Assembly: GCA_037974965.1 (NCBI GenBank)
Contig: JBBPFI010000010.1
Coordinates: 1,160,342-1,224,341, forward strand
DNA: 64,000 nt
DNA from: Dacryopinax spathularia
Lineage: Eukaryota; Basidiomycota; Dacrymycetes; Dacrymycetales; Dacrymycetaceae
Reading direction: 5' to 3'
Shown here: one piece after another, positions 45,733 to 57,124 of the stretch
Numbering within the stretch: position 1 is the first letter of the stretch
How the letters are laid out: each line of letters starts with the position of its first letter
The notes under the pieces: generated by a model
Databases searched by the model: none
The model's input: only the letters and a program-made list of their open reading frames with translations
What the model was told of the DNA's origin: nothing
Position numbers and translations under genes: made by a program

Positions 45733-46922
45733 ATGCCCCCCAAGACCTCCGCATTCATCTGCTCCGACTGCCAAACGCCCTTTCCAAACAAGCACCTTCG
45801 AGACCAACACCGAGCAGAGGTACACCAGACGCGTGTTCAGCTGACGTTTTGGAATGGCGAGGTCCGTCACACGCCGCTCCTCAACAACATCTTCCACTGT
45901 CCGGCCGTCAACTGCCCATTCACCCATCGCCTCCCTCCCAATCTGCGCAAGCATTGGAGGAAAGAGCATGAAAACGACCGCCACATCGACTGCGATCCCA
46001 ACTTGCTCTGCAGCAGCAACACCACATGCCCACCCTGCCCCGCTCCGCCCGCGTACAATACGTCATCCGATACAGCCCACGATGAGCCCGGGCTGGGCAA
46101 ACCGCTTGCCGATGAGGGTGAGGAGGGTAAGGAAGATGAGGGCGAGGAGGACAAGGAGGATGCGGAGGGCGGGGAGGACGGGGATGGGAATGAGGACGAC
46201 GAGGAGAGAGATGAGGACAGGGAGGGTGAGGAGGGCGAGGAGGGCGAGGAGGGCGAGGATGAGGGTGAGGATGACGATGAGGACGGGGACGAGGATGATG
46301 AGGATGTGGATGAGGATGGCGATGAGGACGATGATGATGAGGATGAAGTGAGGGCTGGGTTGCAGGAAGACAATGCTTCTGATACTTCAGGTACGTGTCT
46401 TCATGGTGCTGCATATCCTTCAACTCACTGTTCCACGCACAGATGACTTTCCCCCAAACCTTTCACCCGCCTCCCTTCAACAACTCGGTACTGCGACCGA
46501 CCCAGTGCATACAACCACTGAAGATCATCCGGACCTTGTCCCTCACGACCTCACCATCGCCCTGCCGTTTCGTATCGTCGTCTGTCGCCGATGTGCATGC
46601 GGCGTCCCAGCAGAGCACTTGGTCGGCCACTGCCTCAGCCCATCCCACCGCCTTCCAGGCGAGTCTTCACCTGCCCCTGCTCCGTCCCTCATCCAGTCTC
46701 TTGCTCTCATGAGCAGCGACTGTGTGATCCCCGCTATCGTGTTCAAGCCCGTCCCCGGCATCAGCAACCCACGACAGGGTTGGCGCTGCAAGCATCACGC
46801 TCGGCAAGATGCATCCCTCCCGCTGTCGTCGTCCGTACGCATCCAAGAGCGCCTTCACCCGGCACCTCGACTCCCATCATCCGTCCACCCTCCGTCAGGC
46901 CGGTCGAGTCGACGAGTTGTGA
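45733..46922 (+). CDS. C2H2 zinc-finger protein with long Asp/Glu tract, C-terminus in two frames
   Basis: Exon 1 (45,733-46,390) begins MPPKTSAFICSDCQTPFPNK, giving a C2H2 finger CSDC...HRAEVH and a second CPAVNCPF...HWRKEH. A tract of about 75 almost purely acidic residues follows (46,110-46,350). After an intron (46,391-46,441) comes CRRCACGVPAEHLVGHC and GISNPRQGWRC. The last finger (SRCRRPYASKSAFTRHLDSHH in parts, ending GRVDEL) is one frame away from GWRC, and no convincing intron links them, so the gene may be frameshifted near 46,790-46,806, just at the edge of an exact 360-bp duplication. It may bind DNA or RNA. Alternative: the stop of the undisturbed frame lies at 47,041. Confidence 0.65.
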
Positions 46923-47526
46923 ATTGTCGACTTGTTTTCCTTTTACGTTATATAGTCCCCTCCTTAATAAGAATCCAGTTACCAATGCTAAAGTCCTTTC
47001 CCGTTCATGCCCTTGCGCGCACCTGCCCGGCCTTTCCCTAAGGGTCCCCTTGCGCGCCAGGGATAGACTTTGGTGGGAAAGGCAAGCCCTTACCCTTCCA
47101 AGCGGTCCCTTACTCGCCAAGATGATCCCTTACTCGCGCACTGTGCTCCCTTACCGGCCCAAAGGGAGATGCATCCCTCCCGCTGTCGTCGTCCGTACGC
47201 ATCCAAGAGCGCCTTCACCCGGCACCTCGACTCCCATCATCCGTCCACCCTCCGTCAGGCCGGTCGAGTCGACGAGTTGTGAATTGTCGACTTGTTTTCC
47301 TTTTACGTTATATAGTCCCCTCCTTAATAAGAATCCAGTTACCAATGCTAAAGTCCTTTCCCGTTCATGCCCTTGCGCGCACCTGCCCGGCCTTTCCCTA
47401 AGGGTCCCCTTGCGCGCCAGGGATAGACTTTGGTGGGAAAGGCAAGCCCTTACCCTTCCAAGCGGTCCCTTACTCGCCAAGATGATCCCTTACTCGCGCA
47501 CTGTGCTCCCTTACCGGCCCAAAGGG
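46807..47526 (+). repeat. Perfect 360-bp tandem duplication
   Basis: 46,807-47,166 and 47,167-47,526 are identical base for base. The unit covers the last zinc-finger coding part of the C2H2 gene, its stop codon, the 3' flank (including ttatatagtcccctcctt) and the first CCCTTAC repeats. No mismatch was seen, so it is recent or an assembly artefact. Confidence 0.95.
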
Positions 47527-47955
47527 TCTCGTTGCGCGCAAAGGGCTTCCTTGCCCACCCAGAGTGGTCCCTTACTCTCCAAAGCGGTCCCTTACTCACG
47601 ACAACTTTGCTCCTTTCCTTGCAAAGTCGTCCCTTACTCACGCAAAGGGTCCACTGAGAGTACCCGCTCATTGTAGTTGAGTGAATCACCCTCATGATTA
47701 ATCTCAGTATCATAGAAACCCATCATAACTGCTTGTCTTTAAATCCATCACCCAATGCTACCCACCTGACAATGCTTTTTTTTCAAGTCCTTGCCCTTTC
47801 CTGCGCTTGCAAGCACTAGGGAGCGAGGTCCTTACCCACCCACAAGGGTCCCTTTCCCGCCTGAACCTTTTCCTTTCCCACCCAAAAGGGTCCCTTTCCG
47901 TGCTCACCCTTTTCCTTTCCCACCCAAAAGGGTCCCTTTATCACGGTCTGGACTG
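47030..47955 (+). repeat. CCCTTAC spacer repeat, long tract
   Basis: Copies of cccttactcg, gtcccttactc and gtccctttcc in tandem in three bursts (47,040-47,165, 47,400-47,655, 47,830-47,945), the first two partly through the 360-bp duplication. Confidence 0.88.
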
Positions 47956-48187
47956 GAATGTCAAAAATCTTTGAAGGGCACCGACGCCACTAACGGACGC
48001 CACTCGCCGAGGCCAACGACAACGCCAACGACAACGACAAGGACCACCACAACGGCCAAGGCCAATATACCATCACTGCCAATACCAACCTGAGTCGCTC
48101 ATATTCCCTCCCTCTGGTTTTGTCAAGACCCCGCTTGCACTCATATCCCCCAATACCAACCGGCACCCATATCCCCCGACATCGCCC

Positions 48188-51100
48188 ATGCCACCACCTG
48201 AAGGCCCAACTTCCTTGATCAATTGGGATACATACAGCATCGAGTCGGACGAATTCCTGGACGAAGAAGATGAGTGCGGACTTCTTCCCGCTCCGTCATA
48301 CAACCCGGCACCACTGCCGCCTCCTCCTATCGTGGAGGGGACGTGGGACGCGATGCTCCGCGAATGGAAGATCGCGTGCCTGAGGAAGGACCAAGAGAGG
48401 AAGGATAGTCTCGCAGTTGAGATTGAGCTCTTCGAGAAGCAGTTTGGTGTGAGGCGATCAACAAACCACTGGTCACTGTCAGCCATTCGACGAGCACCAC
48501 CAGCAACCACAGCACCAGCAGCGCCAGCTCCCGTTATTGATCTGTAAGTCCTTTTTGCTGGATGTATGCGCCGTTTCTGACCCAGCATCCACGTCAGAAC
48601 GGTCCCCCACGAGGAAGAAGATGAAAGTGAGATAGGGCAGGATCTCACAGGTGAGTTCCTTCTCGGACGACAAGCAGTGAGCTTATCCAATATAGATCAA
48701 TGCCGTCGTGCCCTGGTTAATCTCGGTATCAAGGACAGAAAGGAAACGTTTCGAGGGATGAGCGTTTCTCTCTTCCCTTACCAGGCCATGGGGGTAGATT
48801 GGATGGCACGGGTAGAGAGGTACTCGTCGTGCGTTGTTGTCTTTCAACGAGGAGTTCACTGCTGATTCTGGTGTGCAGTCCCAGAGGTGGCATCCTTGCC
48901 GACGAGATGGGCCTAGGCAAGACGATCCAGGTGATTGCACATCTCGTGCATACGAAGGAGGACTTTACTCCATCGTCTGGGCGCGGGCACACCCTCATCG
49001 TGGTACCTGCCAACCTCATCCTTCAGTGGGAGTCGGAGATCGACAAGCGTGCCCATGGGATCCTCAGCTGTTGGAAATGGTGGGGGGCTGGAATGAGAAA
49101 TAGTGCGGTCCTTACACTGCACGACGTTATCCTGGTGACGTACAACGGCGTGGAGGAGCAAGCTGTCCAACGCTTGCGTTGGCATCGAGTGATTCTGGAC
49201 GAAGCACACAACATCAAGTCGCCAGAGACGAACCGGACAGGGGCGTGTCTCTCTCTCTCTGCTCAACACCGCTGGTGCCTTACCGGCACACCGATCCAAA
49301 ACGACATTGAAGAGGCCTGGACGCTCATTAACTTTGTGCAAGTTCCGTTCTACCGCGATAAGGGATACTTTGACCGCAATCTTGCATGGCTGTCCAAGGC
49401 ATCGAGCGACGACGTCAAGTCGGGAATGTATGACGTCTTCCAGACGTGCATGCTGCGTCGTAGCTACAACGACACGTGCTTTGGCAAGTCGATCACCGAG
49501 CTTGAGAACAAGCAATTTGTCCGTCCGGAACTGCCGCTGTCTGAAAGGTGGCGCAAGGTGTACGACGAGCTGCAGGAGGAGGCTCGGAAACATTTCGAGT
49601 CGCAGAAGACAAAGTACGTGCTGTTCCCCTTGCAAGCGACAGCGGCTAAGCGTGACAACAGGAAAGGCAAGAAAGTGCAAGGAGAGGTCCGCAAGAAGCG
49701 TGAGTCCGGCATGCCTTGTAAGCACATATCCTGATGCTGTTTAGTGTGGGCAAGCTGTCAAAGAATGTGTCGATTTCTGGCTCATCCGGTACTCGGATAT
49801 CCGTACCATCATACCGAGGACTGGGAGGAAGAACTGGAACGGTGGAAAGCGAAGCAGGTGCGGGCGTTTGAAGAGCGCAGACAGGTGGGTCTCACTATTC
49901 AACGTGCGCCTCGACCTTGACCGTTCCGTGCAGACCAGCCGCACATGCAGCGTTTGCAAAGAGCCCGATTTGAAATCGGAAGTCACATATTGCAGTCCAT
50001 GTTGCCATATGTACTGTTATGGTATCGTGCACCATGCTCTGACGTGCCTGTGAGGAAGCTAACACATATTCAGACTGCTGGGAGAAGATGGCCGAGCAAG
50101 AACCGATGAAGTGCATAGCGTTGAAATGCCGCGACCGGGACTCGGCTCGATTTGCGGTTCCCTTGGAGGTCCTGCCATTCGCAGACACCGGCAATGAGGA
50201 CCTCGACAAGCTTAAAGCCAAGCCACATGTCAAGAAGGCGATTGACATGAACGCAATCTGGTCCGAGAAGGTGCGCTCCCTTGACAAGTGCTCTTCGTGC
50301 ATAGCTGATACGTGTACAGTTTATAGTAAGCACGGCACGATGGTCAATGGGGAACGACATGCTCACCGTCTTGTCCAGTTCATCTACGATCGTATCGAAA
50401 AGCATATGGAGGAGGACGCACTCAGGATCTCCGCATTGGAAGCGAAAGGGGAAAAGATCGGTCCTGCAGACGTCGCTTCCAAGTATATTGTCTTTTCCAA
50501 GTGGGTCAAGGTCCTCGACCTTCTTGCTTATGCATTCTCGGAGATCCCATTCTTCTCTGTTGCCCGGTGAGTCCTTGTCCGTCCGCATGTGTCCTCCCAC
50601 TGACTTGAACATCAAGTTATGAAGGTCCCATGTCGCAAGCTCAACGTGCAGAGGCGCTAAAGTCGTTTATGAAGCTTGAAGGGGGCGCAAATATCTTGCT
50701 TGTATCGATCGAGGCTGGTGGAACGGGGTACGAGCATGCTACATCCAGCCTGGCTGGCGTACTCACTCATCTCAGACTCAATCTCACACGGGCTAACATC
50801 ATCTTCAACATCGACCCACACTGGAATTATGCCAAGGAGAGACAAGGTGTGTGAACGTGCGAGCCGTGGGAGGACTCCGTCTGACAGTAACCAGCGTATA
50901 ATCGTGCACATCGCGTGGGACAGCTGAAACGTGCGTGCTTGCATCCCAGCGATGGGATCCTTTGCTGATGATATGCAGGCGTTCTGGTCTATGCCCTGTC
51001 CCACAAAGACACCATTGAAGATCGCATCGTCAAGCGCCAGAGGGACAAGGCGAAAATGATGGCGCAGGCCTTTGGTAAGGGGAAGCCTGAAGATGTCACC

Positions 51101-51190
51101 AAGGCGCTCGAGAATCTGGCCGACAGTGAGTGTCATCGTTGACAAGATAATGCACTCGCTCATCTCTGAACAGTTGTCCTCAATCGCTAA
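48188..51190 (+). CDS. SNF2-family helicase with RING finger (Rad5/HLTF-like)
   Basis: Large ATPase of the SWI2/SNF2 superfamily with a RING inserted between the two helicase lobes, the layout of Rad5, HLTF and SHPRH, which act in DNA damage tolerance as ubiquitin ligases and fork remodelers. About eleven introns join in frame. Motifs: I LADEMGLGKT; Ia LIVVPANLILQW; II ILDEAHNIK; III LTGTPIQN; RING CSVCKEPD...CSPCCHMYCYDCWEKM...CIALKC; V VSIEAGGTGLNL (restored by splicing out an intron at about 50,733-50,780); VI AYNRAHRVGQ. The end reads ENLADIVLNR and stops at 51,190. No HIRAN domain is seen at the N-terminus, so it may be a lineage-specific relative. A decayed relative is at 34,010-34,256. 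Confidence 0.88.
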
Positions 51191-51260
51191 GTCGTTTCCC
51201 TTTGCACTAGTGCATTTCCATCTAGCTGTGCATACATACATGAATGTCAGGACAGTCTAC

Positions 51261-53309
51261 CTACGCCGACCAAGGGGAGAGTGTGATCTGCTCTGGCTCG
51301 AGGCGCCCATGCCGGTTCTGAATAATGTCCTCCAAGTTCTTCTTGGCGATCCTCAACTGTGTGACTCGGGTGTCGTGATTAGGGGGGAGAAAGCTCCCCG
51401 TTGTGTGCGTCTGCCATATGGACTGGATCTTGTCCCTGGCCAGTTTAGCTTGCTCCTCAGTCGGCAGGATGCCTGATAGCTCGACCTCGTGTGCCAGCAA
51501 CCAAAAGGTGAGACAATGGAGGTCCGGATTATGGTCCGGGCTGGCTTCATCGACAGATCCCTCACGCTGGGGCACATAGGCGGTGGGATTCAATAGCATG
51601 CGGCGCAGTGCTTGAACATCCTTCATCTTCATTTTATTGGCCCTTTTGTGGATCTCGCCCAAACTTGCGGCGAAAGTGAGGAAGACGCTGTACCAAGCGT
51701 GTCGTTCGGCGTTGGTCGCCTGCAGGCCGTTTGCCTTCTCTTCCTTCATGCACTGTTCCACACGCGCGAAATCGCCGAGATCGAACAGCTTGCCCGCCGT
51801 GAGGCTTGGTGTGACCGTCCAAACAAAGTGCTTCCACCAATTGGGCTGAAGGCTGGGGGAGCGGTCAGTCATGCGGGAACGGGTTCCAGGCAAGCGACTC
51901 ACATCTGCATCCCCGCGCGGAGAGGGATATAGTACCAATTGCCCAGCGCCTTCCGCGTTTCAGCGTTGTCGGATGTGAGGTCTGTGTGGACGCCAACAGG
52001 GTCGTCGGCAAGCCGTTTGATCGTGGCTTGATTGTAGCGCACGTAGAACCAGTACTTGAGCCCTTTGAGCTGGGCAATGTAGGTGTATCGACCGCCAGCG
52101 TCGTGATGTGCATCGGTGAAGACGAGGCCCATTGAAATAAGCGCCCAAGCGGCTTCTCGCAATTCGGTGCGCTCGACCAACTCGCTCGCATATCCAAGCG
52201 ACGTGATCCGGTATTCGAGCGTTTGGTTGTAGAAGGCGCTGAAAGGACATCAGTGGGTTTCCGCAAACTTTTGCCTGCACGCACCTCAGGTAACGAGGCC
52301 AGCCCCAGGCTGGATACGGACAGTCGAGCAGGTTGAGGTACTGCTTCTTGAGGTTTGGCGGGGGTGTCTTCTTCTGCTTGCTGTTCGTCTTCTGGCTCCT
52401 CTGGTCCTCCTGCTTGTTGAACTTGCTGAAGAACTGGGACATGGTCATCGTGTCGTGCACCTGGGGCTCGGCCTCGTGCTTCTGGCTGCCCTTCTTCTTA
52501 CCAGTTGTTGGCGCGCCAGTACTGCGCAAATAGATCTTTTCCATGTCTGGTCGGCATTGAGCAGGCGGTTCTGAAGAGAGATGAGGACGGACCTAGAAAC
52601 GGATACTTGTGCTCGCTGTCCGGGTCGACCATGCCTCTTGCCGTGACCGTCTTCAAAGAGAACGACTCGGCGTCCCATGTTTCCCCCCCTGTGATGCAGA
52701 TGACATGCTGCTCAGTCATCAATTCGGCGAGTTTGTCGGGCTTGATGGGGAGCGTTTGATTGGCCTGAACTTGCAGGTGGCGAAACTTGGGATCGCGCTC
52801 GGCAGGCGCCGAGATCTCAAAGAGAAGCTCGACCCGCTGGGCGTAGTACCTCTGGAGGGTGGTCAGCAGACGGAGAGAGGCAAGGATGATTGCAGGCGCA
52901 CCATTGCCTCTGTGGCCCGCATCTCCTCCGGGGGATTCATCTTGCTCCAATCAATCTCGGTCGTCTTGGGTCCATCCCTGGTCTCGGAAATGGCACCATC
53001 GTCTTGGTCGTCTGCAGTGCAGTCCTTGTCGTCTGCAGTGCAGTCCTTGTCGTCTGCAGTGCAGTCCTTGTCGTCTGGCAGGTCGTCTGGCAGGATTGCA
53101 CCTGCCACCGGTCGAGGCACGTCGTTGTCGCCGGCTATGACAGCAGCCTTCCAGATTGCCATCGCCAGGCGCATCGCTTCATTGGGGGGATGCGGGCATA
53201 CACCCGTATGGTGATCTTGCGCCGCGCAGTTGAAGCAGTCGTAGGTGCTGGACGGTTTGAATGCGAGGGCGTCAAAGCTGCTGGTGAGTTCTGCAACCTG
53301 GTTACTCAT
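51261..53309 (-). CDS. Zinc-knuckle (CCHC) protein of unknown function
   Basis: Five exons on the - strand join as TEAM-RYYAQRV, PFLG-DMEKIYL, PRYLS-AFYNQTL and AGMQM-PNWWKHF. Near the N-terminus CFNCAAQDHHTGVC fits CX2CX4HX4C exactly, a zinc knuckle that binds single-stranded nucleic acid. Next comes a 7-residue repeat DKDCTAD, three copies (21-nt repeats at 52,996-53,062), then a basic Gln/Lys stretch and a globular C-terminal 350 residues (WALISMGLVFTDAHHDAGGRY, NWYYIPLRAG). No protease or reverse transcriptase follows, so I do not call it a retroelement Gag, though that origin is possible. Convergent with the SNF2 gene, with 70 bp between stops. Confidence 0.72.
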
Positions 53310-53361
53310 GGTTATGGAGTGCAGAAAGAGAAAGTGCTGCGAGGGAAGGGAGATGGGTGGC

Positions 53362-53535
53362 AACGAGTAAGGTAGGGCCCTTGCGGTAAGGACAGGGCCA
53401 GGGACCCCCTTACCCAGAGGGCAAGGAGATAGGACCCTTGGCAGCTAGCGCCCTTACGGTAAGGACAGGGCCAGGGACCCCCTTACCCAGAGGGTAAGGA
53501 GATAGGACCCTTACGGGTAAGGGAGCGGTTCAAGG
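53362..53535. repeat. CCCTTAC spacer repeat, both orientations
   Basis: A 64-bp unit containing ggtaaggacagggccaggga and cccccttacccagaggg is present twice (about 53,394 and 53,458). CCCTTAC and its complement GTAAGGG both occur, here between divergent genes. Confidence 0.88.
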
Positions 53536-53624
53536 TTCTTCTCCTTTCCTCACACAAACCACATCTCACGCCTGCTCCCCTCACGACGCCTTCAATTATC
53601 CATCCGAGTTACGAGCGTTCTACC

Positions 53625-54645
53625 ATGGCGCCACGAATGGCCAGTGAGTGCACGGACTGCACCAGGCCTGCCAAAACTGACTATCTACCCTAGAACCATC
53701 GGACACTCGCAAGAAGAAACAATACAAGGCGCGTTCTGCAGTGGCGGTCCCCTCCTCTATGGATCCGGCGGGCGATGAGGCTGTGGCTGAGGGTGGAGGG
53801 TCGAGCAAGAAACGGAAGAGGAAAACGGCCAACGAGCAAGAAAAAACGGCCAACGAGCAAGACGAGCAAGAATCGGCAACTAAAAGGCTCACAGGCGAGG
53901 CGGTCCTGCGAGTGCGGTCCAAGAGGAAAAACGTTGACCGGCTCTTTGGCGTCCATGATGCACACTACTGGAAGAAGAGAGAGAAGTGGAAGAGGGCGTA
54001 TGACCTGGCGTCGGATGAGATCAAGGCGAGACTGGACCCATATCACATCGTGCGTGTTTGTCCTTCTGCTCTAATTGTAGCGTCCTGATACAAATCCAGT
54101 GCACCGAATGCCTGGTCCGAGTCAAGGTCAACGACGACTTGACGTTTACCTTCCCGCCACAGCCGTGCACGATCACGCGCGATCCTTTGGCAGAAGGCGC
54201 TACTGGTGCCGTTAAGCGCAAGAACAGGCCACCTGGGGTGACATGCGAACGATGTCGGAAGAACCACATGGCCTGCAGCGCACAGGGTATGTGGTCTGGC
54301 CGCCGAGTGGTTGTGGGATCGCTGATCCATCTACCAGTCGTGCTAAAACCGTTCGGTGGAGTTCGACCGCCCATTCAGGTTCTTCGCGGATGGGATCAGC
54401 ATATTCCCCATTACCGGTTTACCTGGCTGGTCATGAAGGAACGTATAGAGGAGGGTAAAGAGCCAGACTCGGACGACGAGGACAAAAAAGGTCAGATTAG
54501 GTTGCGGGTTGGGGGGAAGGTTGTGCATCGCTATCAGGCCAGTGTGGTAGAGCCAACAGAGATTCCCCACGTAGGGCAGAAGCTTCAGAGTTTGGAAGCG
54601 CCCTTAGCGCAGCTAGTACAGGACATGGAATTGTATATGAAGTAG
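53625..54645 (+). CDS. Zn2Cys6-like cysteine-cluster protein
   Basis: Exon 1 is very short (53,625-53,643, MAPRMA) and three introns follow (donors GTGAGT, GTGCGT at 54,051, GTATGT at 54,291). The N-terminal third is Lys/Arg-rich with the duplicated piece KTANEQ. Then CTECLVRVKV and GVTCERCRKNHMACSAQ carry two CX2C units; the second resembles half of a fungal Zn2Cys6 cluster (CxRCRKxxxxC). The C-terminal part (GWDQHIPHYRFTWLVMKERI) is followed by an acidic stretch and a leucine-rich tail. It may bind DNA. I do not assign a regulator class because the six-cysteine spacing is incomplete. Confidence 0.65.
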
Positions 54646-54704
54646 TGAGGCAGCGCGATATTAGAAATGAACCCTGATTTTGCGTGGTGACTTTGTTGAC
54701 CACC

Positions 54705-56903
54705 ATGTACGATCATCTCCCTCCTTTCAACCCTCCCGACGATCCCGACCTGCGAGTTCCCTATTGGTTCAAGTACATTAGCAGTTTTGCATGTCAACCG
54801 GAGACGTATGCATGGGAGAGGCTGGCAGGAGAGGAGCGGGTGCGACGGAACTTGAATGTGCGTGCACGTTGTGAGTTGGGAGGCGGCTAATCGTGCATAC
54901 AGGCCATTGTTCGACAGTACATTACCCAAGATCGTCGCAAGGATCTGCTGGAGATGCCTCCAGCATGCTATGACCTGCTCAATCCCAAAACGGCCAAGTC
55001 GTTGCAAGCGTACTTGACCTCACTGAGGGATGCTCCGCGCTCCAAGCGTGAGAGTCGGCAGCGTCAGCAAACGGTAGAGGAGGGGGCTGCGATGGAACGT
55101 GAAGAGGGAGCGGCAGGAGTGGCAAGCGAGGAGGATGAATCCCCCAACTGTAAGAGCGCCCAGGCAGAGGTGGAGGTGCGCCAAGTCAACTTTCATCATA
55201 TCGCGCTTCATGCTGACTATGATCGCCACATAGTCGCTGGAACACGCGAACTCTGCGGCCCAGGCCGTACGCCCAAGTCTTCATCGCTTGGGTCATTTCG
55301 CTGATACATGGCACAGGCTAAGAAGGAAGCATCACAGGCCTTGGAGAAGATGCGGGCGCGTCTGGAAGAGCTGGAGAAGGAAAACAAGGCGCTGAAGCAG
55401 CCAGTCCCCGCCGACGATCGTGTGCCGGCGAGCGAGGTCACAGACCTGCAAGCAAAGCTCAGGGATGCCATTGACAAGGAATCCAGTACCCGGAAAAGCC
55501 TCGAAGCACAGGTGAAGGAGTTGAACAAGACGAACAAAGCGCTCGAAGAGCAGGCCAAACGAGCAAGGACGGAGGGGGAGAAGGAGTACAAGACCAAGTA
55601 CGAAGAGATCATGGCCCTGCTCCCTGATGTGCAGCAGCTGGTTGCCGATACCGAGGCTGAGGTCGTTGCCAAAAAGACGGAGCTCACCGAGAGGACGAAG
55701 GAGCGCGACACCGCCATGGAGGCGCTCGCCGGGACGAAGACGGAGCTGAAAGCGAAGACGAATGAGCTGAGCGATATGAAGAATGAGCTGGATGCCAAGA
55801 TAATTGAGCTGAGCGAGAGGACGAACGAGCGCGACACTGCTCGGAAGGAGCTCACCGAGAGGACGAACGAGCGCGATGCTGCCAGGGAGGACCTCGCCGA
55901 TATGAAGAAGGAGCTCGACACCGCCATGGAGGCGCTCGCCGAGACGAAGACGCAGCTGAAAGCCAAGACAACTGAGCTGAGCGAGTTGAAGACGGAGCTG
56001 AAAGCGAAGACAACTGAGCTGAGGGAAGCGCGCGACCAGAACGGCGCGCTTTCCAAGGAGATCAAAGACTTACAGCAGAAGGATGAAGCCGCTCAGCAGG
56101 AGACTGCGGTCGGTCATGCCGGCAGTCGCATGAGAGGGAGATCTAGTGCGTCGGCAGTCCTGATGCATGGGCTCATTGACTGGACGAGGGCACCATTGGG
56201 TTGGGCCCCCGAGAGGAGGAGGCCAATCCCGCAGAAACCCGCTGAGGAGCACGGCTTGTTTCAGCTTGGTCTACGGAGCACGAGTAAGCAAACAGTGGCA
56301 CCCGCTTCGACTGTGCGTGTGTTGACGGTGATCTCCAGAGGATTACGCCGATTATTTTGCAGAACTAAGACCTGGCGCGACAAAGGCGTTGGCGGAACTC
56401 AGCAAGGAGATGACCAAACTATCTCGGTGGTTATCAGCATGTGTCGATCACAGCAAGAGCATAGATCTGGAGCTCAGATATTGGGGACAAGACCCCGATA
56501 AGTACATCGAACCAAGTCCGGCTGTGCAGGCAGGGGTCGATGAATTGTTGGGCCTGAAATGGACGAGCGGCGATGGGTTGAGATCTTCAGATGAGCGGCC
56601 TATCCGTTGGTTTTTGCTTCACTGTGATCGCAGGTCATGGGTAGCTAACGATGATCATGGACAGTGACATTGCTTGCAGAGTTTCAGTTCAGACGTGTCA
56701 GGTGTAGAGATCTCCTCCGCCAGATTAACGCGGTGTCGCTCGGTCTAGGGAGAAAAATCCGTGAGGGGATTAGGGCAACGCATGAGAGCCTCGTGTTGAT
56801 GAGGTGGGCCGAGGGAGAGTGGGAGGACGAGGACCGCTTTAAATATATTAAAATCGTGAGACCTAGGTGGGAGGGCCAAGCAAGGAGAGTTGGTGTGTCA
56901 TAG
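54705..56903 (+). CDS. Long coiled-coil protein
   Basis: The ATG at 54,705 opens MYDHLPPFNPPDDPDLR. An intron with donor GTGCGT follows RRNLN, a second (GTGCGC, about 55,174-55,232) joins AQAEVE to SLEHANSAAQA, and a third (GTACGC, about 55,268-55,319) joins that to AKKEASQALEKM. From about residue 150 to 410 it is continuous coiled coil with repeating pieces ELTERTNERDTA and ELKAKTTEL. A further intron near 56,284-56,338 leads to EDYADYFAEL and LSRWLSACVDHSKS, and a last one to FQFRRVRCRDLLRQ. Similar in design to structural or tethering coiled-coil proteins; function unknown. The exact 3' splice near 56,605-56,691 is tentative. Confidence 0.68.
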
Positions 56904-56929
56904 TAATGCCAGACATGTCCATGCTCCTT

Positions 56930-57015
56930 TCGCACCCAAGGGCTTCCCTTCCCCAGAGCGTCCCTTACCCAGAGCGTCCCTTACCCAGCGCGTCCCTTAC
57001 CCAGCGCGTGCCTCG
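56930..57015 (+). repeat. CCCTTAC spacer repeat, short
   Basis: Four copies of a 17-nt unit gcgtcccttacccaga/c in perfect tandem, between two + strand genes. Confidence 0.9.
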
Positions 57016-57124
57016 TGCCTGAGGATGTTACGGGCCCAAAAGTGGCGTCCGACTGGCTGGCTGAACGGGACTCAGCAGGTTCTGTTGTCCCTTTCGCCAC
57101 AGCGATCACCTCGACAACACCGCC

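Noticed and set aside
45867-46423. Ser/Pro/His-rich - strand frames
   Set aside because: They are the complement of the Asp/Glu tract of the C2H2 gene.
46591-47676. 361-codon + strand frame across the 360-bp duplication
   Set aside because: It is the third frame of the C2H2 gene and CCCTTAC repeats, kept open because 360 is a multiple of 3.
51261-53309. Retrotransposon Gag
   Set aside because: A zinc knuckle is present, but it lies at the N-terminus, the gene has four spliced introns, and no pol or LTR accompanies it.
55217-56065. 282-codon - strand frame
   Set aside because: It is the antisense of the coiled-coil gene; its Ser/Phe/Val-rich repeat composition mirrors the Glu/Lys codons of the real strand.
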